From contig NZ_BMTD01000008.1 of the NCBI RefSeq assembly GCF_014649495.1, positions 62,001-126,000 on the forward strand: a stretch of DNA of 64,000 nt, written 5' to 3'. This DNA is from Streptomyces filipinensis. GTDB taxonomy: Bacteria > Actinomycetota > Actinomycetes > Streptomycetales > Streptomycetaceae. This document shows, in pieces, positions 14,583-23,698 of this stretch. The position numbers were made by a program, and so were the translations under genes. Numbering within the stretch: position 1 is the first letter of the stretch; the number at the start of each line of letters is the position of its first letter. The notes under the pieces were generated by a model. It ran no database searches, had not been told where the DNA came from, and was given only the letters and a program-made list of their open reading frames with translations.

Positions 14583-17318
14583 TCAGTCGACGCTCCAGGT
14601 GCTGATGAGGCGGTCGATGGGCTGCTCGTCGTGAGGGGGCTGGGTGCCGTCATCACGGTCGTCCGGCGAGACGCCGCTCGGCCCGTGGAACAGGGACGGG
14701 CTGCCGTGGCCGTCGTCCGGCGGCTCCTGCCGGGGCGGCACGATGTCGCTTTCGTCGAGCAGCGCCGCCGACGCCAGGTCGTACAGCGGAACGAGCTTGT
14801 CGGTGACCGCGCCGAGCAGTTCGTCCAGGAGGTCGGTGACGGTCCGGGCCGCGGCGACAGCCGTGTGCTGGCGCAGTTCGACGATCCGCAGGGGGTGCCG
14901 TTCCCGCTCCTCGATGTGCTCCTCCAGGTCCCGCATCAGGTGGTGCCAGGCCAAGGCGTGGTGCGGCCGGGCCGGGAAGTGACCCTCCAGCTCCGCCTTG
15001 TCCCACTTCCGGTGGTCCAGCGCGGGCATGATCCTCTCGATGGCCTTCTCGGGGTTGAGGCAGGTCCACAGATCACCCAGCTGGCGTCGGGCCTTCGCCG
15101 TGCCGCCGCGGCGCCGGGAGTACAGCTCGATCAGCAGCGGGCTCGTCCCCGGGTCCGCGAACCACTCGCGCAGCGGTGCGAACTCCTGTTGCCAGTGCGC
15201 GGCCCAGTCCTGGCACCACTCCCGCAGCGCCTCCCGGCCGTTGCTCCCCCACTCTTCGACGGTGTGCTGGAAATGCTCGATGAAGGCATCGGAGGAGTCC
15301 TCCGCCGGATCCTCGTCCCCCGCGGCCCCGTCGGCACCCGTCGCGTCACCGAAGCCCGGATAGTCGATACGCATGCCGGACTCGGACGTGGCCGGCCCGC
15401 TCTTGGTGACCAGGTGCTGTGGGTCCCGGTCGGCCCGTTCCAGCAGGTGGTGCCACTCTTTCCACTGGAAAACGGCCCGGTGCACGGCAGCCGCCGTCTC
15501 CGCGAGACCTGGTGGCGCGGCCGGCCTCGTGGCGCCCTCGCCGTCGCCGTGCGTCGGCACCTCGAAGCCGCCCCCGTCGAGCCGGTCGGGGCGCCGAAGC
15601 GCGTGCAGCGCCGGGCGTACCCGTATGTCCAGCAGAAAGCGCAGCTCGGCGAAGGTCTCCGCGATCTCGCGGTATGCGGCGTTCCCGCCCGCCGCGGCGC
15701 GGTACACCTGGCGGCGCAGCGTGAGCAGCGCGGCGTCCAGCTTCCGCCGTGAACGTTCTGCGCGCTCCAGCTTCTGGCCGACGCCGTTCCTGCGTACGTG
15801 GTCCTCGATCGCGTGGCGGAGGTGGTCGATCCCGCCGTCGTTGTCGTATGCCCGCAGGCGCGGCGTCCACGGGTTGCCGGGGTCGGTGCTCTCCAGACGG
15901 GCCGCGATCGGTTCCCACGGGCGTTCTCCGGGCGGGGGCAGCTTTGCCATGGCGGCGCGTACCCGCTCGCGGGTCTCCTCGGAGAGAAGGGTGTACGACA
16001 GCTCGTAGGCACGGATCGCGGGTACCGCCGAGGTCACCACGATGCCGTCCTGACGTCCCCGGACGAACTTGCTGCCGTAGACGTGGATTCCGTTGAGTTC
16101 GTCGGCGTGCCGCAGCAGATCGGGGACGGTCAGAGCGGTGCCGGGGAGGGCCGCGAGAGACGGAAGATGCGTCCGGTCGAAGACGTTGGCGGCGACCAGC
16201 GCCGCCTGCCCCAGGGCATCGGCACTGCGGCCGTCCTCCAGCAGCATGTCCCAGAACTCCGAGGCGCCCTTGGACTCGGGGCGGGAGGACAGCACGACCA
16301 GCAGGATCGTGTGCACGTCGACCAGGGCGCGCCGGCTCAGGGACTTGTCCCTGCCGTACGAGCCGGCGGCGCCGATGCCGGGGAAGTCGAGCAGTTGGAC
16401 AGGGTGTTCGGCCAGCAGACCGCCGAGGGCCCAGTGGTCCGGCGAGACGGTGACCTTCTGCACCACGCGCTCGATCAGCGGGAAGCTGCGGCTGAGCGCG
16501 TCCTTGTCGCTCTCGATGTTCTCGCTGTTGAACGGCTGCAGGTTGAATTTGGGCGGCGTCTTGGGCGTGACCTTGGCAGGGGGCAGTTTCAGTGCCTCGT
16601 TCACGATCTTCCGGGCGACGAGGGCCCGGTGACCCAGCACGCTGTACTGGCCACGCTGGCTGAGCAGGGCGTCCCGGATGCGGCACAGCTCGACCACGGT
16701 GTCCCGGTGGGCGTCGTCGATGAGCTCGGGCGGTACCGGGGGCGGGGAGGCGCCGGCGGGCGTCGGCCACAGGCAGGGGTACCAGCTGTCGAACGGCGCC
16801 CAGCCGCGCGGGTCGGTCACCGGGTCGTATCCCGCGAGCGCGGCACCGGCGCCCAGGGCCGGGTGTCTGCGGTCGAGTGTGGTGATGAGCGTGGAGAGGA
16901 TGTCCTCGACGCAGCGGCTCAGCTGGGCTTCGCTCAGATAGCGGATCTCGGTGGTGTCGGCTGCCCGCGTGGGGCTGCCGGGCTCGCCCGCGGTCAGAGA
17001 CAGTACGGTGATGTTGCCGGTGGTGGGGCGTTCCTCGACCGGCAGCAGGTCGGGACAGCCGAGGAGGGTGCCGAGGAGGAGGGACTTGCCGACGCTGTAC
17101 TCCCCGACGACGCCGATGGTGACGGGTGAGTCGACCCGGTCCAGCATCTCCTGGGCGGTCTCCGCGACGCGCGCGCGGGCCGCGTGGCACTCCGGGGTGT
17201 CGGGTATCTCCTGGTCCTGGAGCATGGTCTGGGCGTCTTCGGCGTAACGGCGCAGATCGGCCAGAGCGGTGGGCGAAGCCGCTGGACTGGTGGCGGCTGA
17301 GACGGATGTGTGGGACAC
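14583..17318 (-). CDS. Dynamin-like/SrfC-like large GTPase (911 aa)
   Basis: Residues 1-65 are helical, then a GTPase domain begins: G1 GEYSVGKS at 72-79, G2 Thr in PTTGNIT near 98-104, G3 DFPG at 311-314 and a G4-like NVFD at about 378-381. The long insertion between G2 and G3 and the helical C-terminal half (about residues 450-850) resemble bacterial dynamin-like proteins and the SrfC group. The start is the GTG at 17,316-17,318 with GGAG 7 nt upstream. The end, after residue 850, is acidic and Pro-rich and is probably disordered. It lies 107 nt downstream of the MotB-like gene. A role as a membrane-remodelling or assembly switch for the motor-like pair and the SrfB-like ATPase is inference. 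Confidence 0.82.
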   Translation of the reverse strand: MSHTSVSAATSPAASPTALADLRRYAEDAQTMLQDQEIPDTPECHAARARVAETAQEMLDRVDSPVTIGVVGEYSVGKSLLLGTLLGCPDLLPVEERPTTGNITVLSLTAGEPGSPTRAADTTEIRYLSEAQLSRCVEDILSTLITTLDRRHPALGAGAALAGYDPVTDPRGWAPFDSWYPCLWPTPAGASPPPVPPELIDDAHRDTVVELCRIRDALLSQRGQYSVLGHRALVARKIVNEALKLPPAKVTPKTPPKFNLQPFNSENIESDKDALSRSFPLIERVVQKVTVSPDHWALGGLLAEHPVQLLDFPGIGAAGSYGRDKSLSRRALVDVHTILLVVLSSRPESKGASEFWDMLLEDGRSADALGQAALVAANVFDRTHLPSLAALPGTALTVPDLLRHADELNGIHVYGSKFVRGRQDGIVVTSAVPAIRAYELSYTLLSEETRERVRAAMAKLPPPGERPWEPIAARLESTDPGNPWTPRLRAYDNDGGIDHLRHAIEDHVRRNGVGQKLERAERSRRKLDAALLTLRRQVYRAAAGGNAAYREIAETFAELRFLLDIRVRPALHALRRPDRLDGGGFEVPTHGDGEGATRPAAPPGLAETAAAVHRAVFQWKEWHHLLERADRDPQHLVTKSGPATSESGMRIDYPGFGDATGADGAAGDEDPAEDSSDAFIEHFQHTVEEWGSNGREALREWCQDWAAHWQQEFAPLREWFADPGTSPLLIELYSRRRGGTAKARRQLGDLWTCLNPEKAIERIMPALDHRKWDKAELEGHFPARPHHALAWHHLMRDLEEHIEERERHPLRIVELRQHTAVAAARTVTDLLDELLGAVTDKLVPLYDLASAALLDESDIVPPRQEPPDDGHGSPSLFHGPSGVSPDDRDDGTQPPHDEQPIDRLISTWSVD

Positions 17319-17425
17319 GGCGACTCCGCGGTGAGTGCGGTGAGTGCGGTGAGCGGGGATCTGAGGACGGGTCGGTTTGTCGGTGAGTTGGTTGCCGGTG
17401 AGTCGATCGGCCGGCCGACGAGGGT

Positions 17426-18001
17426 TCAGTGCAGGAGGAAGAACAACTCGATCTCCGCAGTGCCGGACGGGATGCCCGGGTCGGTGTTGTGGTAGCCGCG
17501 AATGATCTCTTTGTGGTACTGCGGGAAGAACTCCGGCGCCGCTGAGGGCAGGAGCCGGGCGACGGCTTCGGCGAAGGCCGTACTGGTCCCGGTGTCGACC
17601 GCGCCGCCCGGGAGTCGGCCGGCGTTGCCGAAGACCATCACGAAGGCCGCCCGCTTGCCCCGGAACTTGCGTGTCTGGCGGGCCACTTGCCTGCGGACGC
17701 TCGCGGCGGCCCGGGCGGAGCCGCCCATGAACGCCTCGGGGTTCGTGCGTACCGTGATCGACCGGGTGTGGGGGTCGAGCCCGCCACTCGGCGGCGGACT
17801 GGCCGGTGCGGAGGTGGAGGGGCCGGGGTGGGTCGGTTCGGAGGGCGACGGTATGCAGCTGGGGCTCGCCGCGGCGCAGGGCGGGCGTGGCTCGGCCCCG
17901 TCCGTCGTCTCACCGCCCAGGAGGACGACGACCATGACCAGCAGCAGATCGGCGAAGAGCCACCCTGCCATGTGCACCCCCGTCATCCTCGGCGGCCTCA
18001 T
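17426..18001 (-). CDS. MotB/ZorB-like protein: one membrane helix plus OmpA-like-sized periplasmic domain
   Basis: This 191-residue protein has a single N-terminal membrane helix, GWLFADLLLVMVVVLLGG at residues 13-30, carrying an Asp at its start (FADLL), as in MotB, ZorB and ExbD, where that Asp conducts protons. A Pro/Ser-rich linker (about 40-75) follows, then an alpha/beta domain with SITVRTNPEAF, VMVFGNAG, a STAFAEAVARLLP helix and the strand TAEIELFFLL, which has the size and order of a divergent OmpA-like peptidoglycan-binding domain. The start at 18,001 overlaps the MotA-like gene stop by 4 nt; an internal Met at residue 11 is an alternative. The MotA/MotB gene order is kept. Assignment is from architecture, not from a clear sequence match. 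Confidence 0.62.
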   Translation of the reverse strand: MRPPRMTGVHMAGWLFADLLLVMVVVLLGGETTDGAEPRPPCAAASPSCIPSPSEPTHPGPSTSAPASPPPSGGLDPHTRSITVRTNPEAFMGGSARAAASVRRQVARQTRKFRGKRAAFVMVFGNAGRLPGGAVDTGTSTAFAEAVARLLPSAAPEFFPQYHKEIIRGYHNTDPGIPSGTAEIELFFLLH

Positions 18002-19605
18002 CCGTCGACCTCCGTGACCGGCTGGGGGGCACGCGGTTCCCGCGGTGGGGAGGGCGCCCGCGCCGCCGGCCCGGTGGAGGAGGTCGCGGGCAGTGCGTCC
18101 ACGAGAGTCCGCAGGGCGCCGTGCACCTGCTCGACGGTCTCCGACAGCCTGTCACGCGCCTCGTTCTGGGTCTCCCGGTGGGCGAGGGCCGCTTCCCGCA
18201 TCTCCTCGATGCGGGCGGCCAGTTCGCCCGTGACCGTGCGGACCTCGTCGCGCAGGGAGACGGCCAGGGCCGCCACCGCCAGGTCGTAGGCGTCGCCGAT
18301 CCGTTCGGCGCCCTCGGTGGCCGCCCTTTCGAGGGCCTCCGGAAGGCCCGTCAGCGTGCCGTGGAGACCGTCCCGCGTGGCGGCGAGGACCTGGGTGGAC
18401 TCGGCCGTCGAGGCCCGCACGTCGGCGAGGGCCGCTGTCACTTCCCGTACGGCCTGGCGCATCCACTCGGAGGCGCGTTCGCCGGCCGCCCGGTCCCGTT
18501 CCTGAGCCTCGGACGCGGCGCGGTCGATCCGTTCGGCGGTCAGCTCCCCGGCGGAACCGATCCGTACGGCGGCCAACTCGCCGGCAGCGCCTATTCGCTC
18601 CGCGGTGCGCCGGCCCGCCTTGTCCACGCCCTCCGCCATCGCGGCGCCCGACCTGGCCAGTTCCTCGGTCAGCCGGTGGGTACCGGCCGCGACCTCGTCG
18701 GCTGCCCGGGTGGCCGAGCCCGCGGACGTCCGGACGTCCGTGGCGCCGGCCCGCAGCTCGGCGACGGCCGACTCCAGGGCCTTGACGGCCGCCAGGTGGT
18801 GCTCCGTGGCCGTGCCGGCCCCGCTCAGCAGGTCATGTGCGCGTTCCTGGACCCGGGCCGCCTCGGACAGCAGAACCCGCAAACCCGAGGCGGCGCCCTG
18901 GAGCTCCTCGGCGAAACGCGCGGGGGAGGCCTGCGCGGTGCGCACGGCCAGCGCCTCGACCTGGACGAGTGCCGCGGAGAGGCGGCAGACGAGCCCCTGT
19001 CGCTCGGCCTCCTCCGCCGCTTCCCTGAGGCGGCCCAGGACGGTCGTGCCCATCAGCGCCAGCAGGGCGACGACGGTGTAGACGACCATCGTGTCGAAGC
19101 GCAGGAAGGGCCAGAGGTGGCCGTCGAAGCCCTGCTGCCACAGGGTCAGGAAGGAGCCGGACGGACCTGTCCCGCCCTGCCCGGTGGCTGCCGGGTCCCG
19201 CATCCGCCGGTACGCGTAGGCCGCTGCTCCGAGCCCCGCCCAGGTGACCAGCAGGGGGGCGAAGACGAGCACGGAAGGCAGCGCGGACAGCAGCCGTCGG
19301 CCGCGGCCGGCCCCGGCCGAGGGCGGAACGGAGAGGGCGTGGGGCCCGCAGTACGCGGTGACCAGTCCGCCGCCCGCCCACGGGCGCAGTTCGTCCTCGT
19401 CGCCCGACTGCACCGCGTCCGCCAGCCGGGTCAGGGCCGTCGCGTGCGCCGCGCAGCGCGGATGGCCGGCCAGGAGACGCAGCTCGGCGGCGAGGCGTTG
19501 GGGTTCGTGATGCGTGGGGCCGGGTGTGGCGCTCCCCTCGTGGGCGAGGGCGTCGTGCCTGCGCCGGCGCGCCCGTGATCTCCCCCATGTCTCCAGCCAC
19601 CCCAT
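17998..19605 (-). CDS. MotA/ZorA-like membrane protein with long cytoplasmic coiled coil
   Basis: A 535-residue protein starting at ATG 19,603-19,605, with GGGGGGAG 5 nt upstream; the frame reaching 19,776 lacks such a site. Two hydrophobic segments are clear: PSVLVFAPLLVTWAGLGAAA at about 110-129 and the stretch after FDTMVVYTVVALLALMGTTV at about 170-190. From about 193 to 515 runs an almost pure Ala/Glu/Arg/Thr coiled coil with methyl-acceptor-like repeats. ZorA of the Zorya defence system likewise has a MotA-like membrane part and a long cytoplasmic tail acting as signal transmitter. It is the first gene of the leftward operon and overlaps the MotB-like gene by 4 nt. Only two clear helices are visible where MotA has four, so the relationship is tentative. 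Confidence 0.66.
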   Translation of the reverse strand: MGWLETWGRSRARRRRHDALAHEGSATPGPTHHEPQRLAAELRLLAGHPRCAAHATALTRLADAVQSGDEDELRPWAGGGLVTAYCGPHALSVPPSAGAGRGRRLLSALPSVLVFAPLLVTWAGLGAAAYAYRRMRDPAATGQGGTGPSGSFLTLWQQGFDGHLWPFLRFDTMVVYTVVALLALMGTTVLGRLREAAEEAERQGLVCRLSAALVQVEALAVRTAQASPARFAEELQGAASGLRVLLSEAARVQERAHDLLSGAGTATEHHLAAVKALESAVAELRAGATDVRTSAGSATRAADEVAAGTHRLTEELARSGAAMAEGVDKAGRRTAERIGAAGELAAVRIGSAGELTAERIDRAASEAQERDRAAGERASEWMRQAVREVTAALADVRASTAESTQVLAATRDGLHGTLTGLPEALERAATEGAERIGDAYDLAVAALAVSLRDEVRTVTGELAARIEEMREAALAHRETQNEARDRLSETVEQVHGALRTLVDALPATSSTGPAARAPSPPREPRAPQPVTEVDG

Positions 19606-19968
19606 GCTGCTCCCCCCGGCCGGGCCTGGAATAGGTCTGAAATATGCCACTGGACAGCGGCGGACAACCAGTCGTATTGCGGAATTGGTTCCGGGGGCTT
19701 GCGGTATCCAGTGTGGTGCGCCGGTGTCCGAAGGCCGGGACTCCGTGAGGCAGAAGATTCCGCAGGTGACAGGCATGACAACTACTGCAAGAAATAGACG
19801 CGTTCGGTTTCTGAATTGTTTTTGAAAGTGTCGCTGTTTGACTGTTCTTCCGATCGAGATGGGTCAGGGGCGGTCAGCCGAACTCACAGGCATGGTCCGG
19901 TCCGGGAAATGGCGGCTACGGTCGTCAACCGGCGTTCCGTGGGGACGGCGCGCAGGGGAGGGAGAGCC
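19606..19968. promoter_or_regulatory. Divergent promoter region between the two halves of the candidate system
   Basis: This 363-nt region separates the leftward MotA-like operon from the rightward CHAT/caspase operon and must hold both promoters. It contains the most AT-rich run nearby (about 19,785-19,860) and no ORF with family resemblance. I could not identify convincing -35/-10 pairs, nor a symmetric Crp-type site. Confidence 0.55.
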
Positions 19969-22900
19969 ATGACCACACCCACGAAGGACGATGGTGGCGG
20001 GGCCGGAGCGGACCTGGCACGGCTGACGGGACTCCTGCTCTTCGAGCAGCGCGGAACCGATCCCGGCGCCGGCCCGCGTGGCGAGCCGTCGGGGGCGGCG
20101 GTCGCCGCACGGCAGGATCCCTGGCTGGCCCCGGCGGCCGCACTGGCCGCGGGTGAGCCCAAGACGGCGCTGGCCCTCCTCGACGAGCCGCCACCGGACG
20201 CCGTCGGCCTCGCATCATCCTGTCCTTCCCCGCTCTCGCGGGCCCTGTGGACCGCGGCGATCGCCATGGACGGCGCCTGGCAACCGGGCGGCTCTCCGGT
20301 TCACCTCCCGCCCGCCGCGCGGCAGGCCCAGTTCGCCGCCGGACCGGGGTTCGAGGCAGCCGTCGCGTCGGTCACCGATCCGGGGCACAGGCTCTGCGCA
20401 CACCTCGCGGGACGCGTCGTCCCGGTGCTCCTCTCCTCCCGTACGACTTTGGGACTCGCCATGAGCGCGTGGGCGGCCCAGGAGCGAGCCGCCGCGTACG
20501 GGGCGCGTGCCGACTGGGACCGTCGAGACCTCTCGGCCGGGCTCAGGGAGCCGCTCGCCTGGTTCGACGGCCTGTACGAAGAGATCGCCGCCTCGCGTCA
20601 CCAGGAGGCCGCGGCCTGTCATCTGCTGCTCGCCGCGGACCTCCGCGTCCGCGCCGGCGACCCGGGGGCGGCCCAGGCGCTGCTGCGGCGGCACGAACGG
20701 CGGTTCGCCACCGGGAGCCACGCGACCGCCGGCCTGGCCGCGCTGCTCGCCGGTGACTGGGAGCTGGGCATCCCGGGAGCCGCCGAGCGGTGCGCCCTCC
20801 CGGCCGCCGCGCCGGACCCACAGGCACTGACCCGGGCACACAAGCACTACCAGCGGGCCGACGCGGCGTACCGGGCCGCGCTCTCGCGGCGTGGCCGCGC
20901 CGCGGCGCTCCTGCGCCTCGCCCATGTCGAGCGGCTGCGCGGCGGCCTGGAGACGTGCGGGGAGACCGTCGAGCGGGCGAGGGAACTGGCGGTGGTGGCC
21001 GGCGACGGCGCCTGTGCCGCGCTGCTGCGTGTCCATCAGGCGCTCGACCTGATCCAGGCCGGCGTCCCGTCTCGGGGGCGCGCCGGCCGGGCGGCCGAGC
21101 CGGAGACCGAGGCCGCCGAGGAGGTGGTCGCCTGGGCCGCGACGGCCGGCAGCACGTCATGGCTGCGGGGTCTGCGGCAACTCGTCCTGGACCGGTCCGA
21201 GTTCTGGGGCGGGCAGGGGGACGTCGTCCGCGCCAAGAGGGCCACCTTTCTCGCTGAGCGGCTCTGGCCGGGGTCCGGGAGGAGCGACGGTGGGGCGAAC
21301 GCGCGGCCGGCGGTCACGGGAGGCCTCCCCGCCCCGAGGGTCTACCTGCAGGCCCGGCACCGCCTGGCGGGCATCGTGCTGACCGACCTGGAACAGCAGG
21401 ACCTTCTCCAGAGCGTTGTGCGCAGCGGCGAACGGGGCGAGCCGCCCGCCCTCGCGGACTGTCTCGGCCTCATCCGGGCCGCCAAGAACCTCCACGATCA
21501 GGCGTCCGCGCTGCGGGACCCGGATGTGATGGCCGCCGCCCGCGCCCGCATCGAGCTCGCGCTGCGTACCGGCACCGATCTCCTGGCGGACGTCGAGCCC
21601 GTGAACGAGGTCCTCGGCGTGCTTGCCTCCGACCTCGCGTCCTGCGCCGCGCAGGAGGCGCTGTTCCGCTCCCGGCGGTCCCGCGCGGCCGGCCTGGAGA
21701 CGGAGGCCGACCGCTTCGCGCGGCGAGCCCTGGACGAGGCCGAGCGGATCCCGGACGAGACGTTCCGGTCCGTACTGCGCTGCGCGGCCCATGTCGACCT
21801 GCGCGAATGGTCCCGTGCCCGAGCCGAGATGGAGGCGGTCGAATCACGCCTCTCCGCCGTCCAGGCAGCCGCTCTCTGGCTGCGGCTGCACCGCCCCGAA
21901 CGCGCCGCTGCCCACGTGCCGTTCATCGACGCCGGCCCCACCGCCGGCCCCGGAGACCAGGATCCCCCCTGGGAACGGGCGGCGATCCGGGCGGACCTGG
22001 CGCTGGCCAGGGGGTCGTACGGCCCGGCCGCCGACCACGCCCGGCAGGGGCTCGACGCCTACGAGGCCCACCAGGTCCGGCTGGCCCGCGACGCACTGCG
22101 TGCTTCCTTCGCCGACGATCCGGTGGTCGCCGGCCTGTACCACGTGGCGGTGCTCTCGGCCCTCGGCGCCGGCGGACCCGACGCGGCGGCCGCCGCCTTC
22201 GCCCAGGCGGAGCGCGGCCGGGCCGGATTCCTGCACGCGCTCCACGCGCTCGACGCCGCCGGCACGGACCGGGCCGCCCGCGCCGCCGTGAAGGACTGGC
22301 TGGGTGCGGAGGTCCACTGGTCCGCGGAGTTCGAGGACCACGCGGCCCGCCTGGGCGGCCGGGAGTTCCCGCCCGGGCCCCGGCCGGCACCGGCGGGCAC
22401 AGCCCGGGCACGGGCCGGCACGGGCCGGGCGCCCCGCGAAGACCGACGCGCACGCATCCAGGACGCCGAGCGCGCCCTGAACGCCGCCGAGGCGCAGGTG
22501 CGCAGGCTCGTCCCGGCCGCGCTCACCGCGTCGGGCAGGGCCGCGCTGCCGGACGCCGCGGCCGTGGCGGGGTCCCTGCCTTCCGGCACCGTCCTCCTCG
22601 CGTACCACCTCTTCGACGACACCCTGGTCGGTTGGGCGATGACCCGCCGGACACTGGTGAGCGACCGCCGGACCCGGTGGGCGCAGTCCATGGTGGCAGC
22701 CGTGCGCCGGTTCCACAGCTGGTGTTCCTCGGCGGATGGCGGGCGCGACGGCGAGGCCGACGGACGGGAACTGGCCGACCTGCTGCTGCGCCCCTTCGCC
22801 GCGCTCCTGCGCGACCACAGGCGCGTGCTGGTGGTTCCCCCGGCCATGCTCTCGTTGCTGCCCTTCCACGCCCTTCCCTGGGACGGGGACGTCCTCGGCG

Positions 22901-23697
22901 CCGGCCACGAGGTGTCCTACCTTCCTTCGGCCTCCCTGCTCCCCCGCCTGCGCCGCACGCCGGACAGGCCATGGCCGGAACTGAACGCGCTGCTGATCGG
23001 CGGACCCGCCACCGACCCCCGCCACGGGCTGCGGACACTGCCGGGCACCGTCGCCGAGACCGCGGAACTCGCCCGGCTGCTGCCCCGCCACCGGCTGCTG
23101 ACCGCGACGCAGGCAACCCGGGACCGGGTGCTGGAGGCCGCCCCCGACTGCCAGGTGCTGCACCTCGCCACCCATGGCCTCGTCGACGAACTCGCCCCCA
23201 ACCGCGGTCGGCTGTCCCTCGCCGGTGACGACGTCCTCGGCATCGCCGACCTCCTGCGCGCCGCCCACGAGCCGCAACTGCTGGTTCTCTCCGCCTGCGA
23301 CACCGGACGCGGCACCGCCACGGCGGGCGGCGACGTTCTGGGACTGACCCGCGCCGCCCTGATCACGGGGGCCCGGCATGCCGTGGTCTCACTGTGGCCG
23401 GTCCACGACCGTACGGGCTGCCTGGTCATGACCAGGACCTACCGGTACCTCCTGGAGGACCCCGCCGGCTCCCTCGGCTCCGCGCTGGCACGCGCCCAGC
23501 GCGCCGTGCGCGACCTCCCCCGCGCCGAACGGGACGAGGAGTTCGGCACACTGGCCCGCCGGGCCGGCAGGAGCCGCCCCGGAGCGCCGGCCGGGGCCCG
23601 CTCCTGGGAAGCGGCCAGGGACAGCGGCGCGCTGCGCCCGGACACGGACGACCGGCATCCGTATCACTGGGCGCCCTTCATCCACGTGGGGATCTGA
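19969..23697 (+). CDS. Large CHAT-domain protease (1,242 aa) with helical repeat N-terminus
   Basis: The ATG at 19,969 follows GGGGAGGGAGAG and is preferred over the frame start at 19,816. Residues 1-800 are Ala/Arg-rich helical repeats of TPR type (pairs such as ALLRLAHVERLRGG). The C-terminal 330 residues are a CHAT domain of the caspase-separase clan: VLLAYHLFDDTLVGWAM, LVVPPAMLSLLPFHALPW, the catalytic His1069 in HLATHG and Cys1110 in LSACDTGRG, then the hallmark VVSLWPV. CHAT proteases such as those activated by CRISPR gRAMP or gasdermin systems cut a partner protein after a trigger. It is the first of three protease genes; one nucleotide separates it from the caspase gene. The substrate is unknown. 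Confidence 0.9.
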   Translation: MTTPTKDDGGGAGADLARLTGLLLFEQRGTDPGAGPRGEPSGAAVAARQDPWLAPAAALAAGEPKTALALLDEPPPDAVGLASSCPSPLSRALWTAAIAMDGAWQPGGSPVHLPPAARQAQFAAGPGFEAAVASVTDPGHRLCAHLAGRVVPVLLSSRTTLGLAMSAWAAQERAAAYGARADWDRRDLSAGLREPLAWFDGLYEEIAASRHQEAAACHLLLAADLRVRAGDPGAAQALLRRHERRFATGSHATAGLAALLAGDWELGIPGAAERCALPAAAPDPQALTRAHKHYQRADAAYRAALSRRGRAAALLRLAHVERLRGGLETCGETVERARELAVVAGDGACAALLRVHQALDLIQAGVPSRGRAGRAAEPETEAAEEVVAWAATAGSTSWLRGLRQLVLDRSEFWGGQGDVVRAKRATFLAERLWPGSGRSDGGANARPAVTGGLPAPRVYLQARHRLAGIVLTDLEQQDLLQSVVRSGERGEPPALADCLGLIRAAKNLHDQASALRDPDVMAAARARIELALRTGTDLLADVEPVNEVLGVLASDLASCAAQEALFRSRRSRAAGLETEADRFARRALDEAERIPDETFRSVLRCAAHVDLREWSRARAEMEAVESRLSAVQAAALWLRLHRPERAAAHVPFIDAGPTAGPGDQDPPWERAAIRADLALARGSYGPAADHARQGLDAYEAHQVRLARDALRASFADDPVVAGLYHVAVLSALGAGGPDAAAAAFAQAERGRAGFLHALHALDAAGTDRAARAAVKDWLGAEVHWSAEFEDHAARLGGREFPPGPRPAPAGTARARAGTGRAPREDRRARIQDAERALNAAEAQVRRLVPAALTASGRAALPDAAAVAGSLPSGTVLLAYHLFDDTLVGWAMTRRTLVSDRRTRWAQSMVAAVRRFHSWCSSADGGRDGEADGRELADLLLRPFAALLRDHRRVLVVPPAMLSLLPFHALPWDGDVLGAGHEVSYLPSASLLPRLRRTPDRPWPELNALLIGGPATDPRHGLRTLPGTVAETAELARLLPRHRLLTATQATRDRVLEAAPDCQVLHLATHGLVDELAPNRGRLSLAGDDVLGIADLLRAAHEPQLLVLSACDTGRGTATAGGDVLGLTRAALITGARHAVVSLWPVHDRTGCLVMTRTYRYLLEDPAGSLGSALARAQRAVRDLPRAERDEEFGTLARRAGRSRPGAPAGARSWEAARDSGALRPDTDDRHPYHWAPFIHVGI

Positions 23698-23698
23698 G

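Noticed and set aside
17426..19605. Calling the MotA/MotB-like pair a canonical Zorya system
   Set aside because: No ZorC, ZorD helicase or ZorE nuclease gene is nearby, and only two clear membrane helices are visible in the larger protein. Described as ZorAB-like only.
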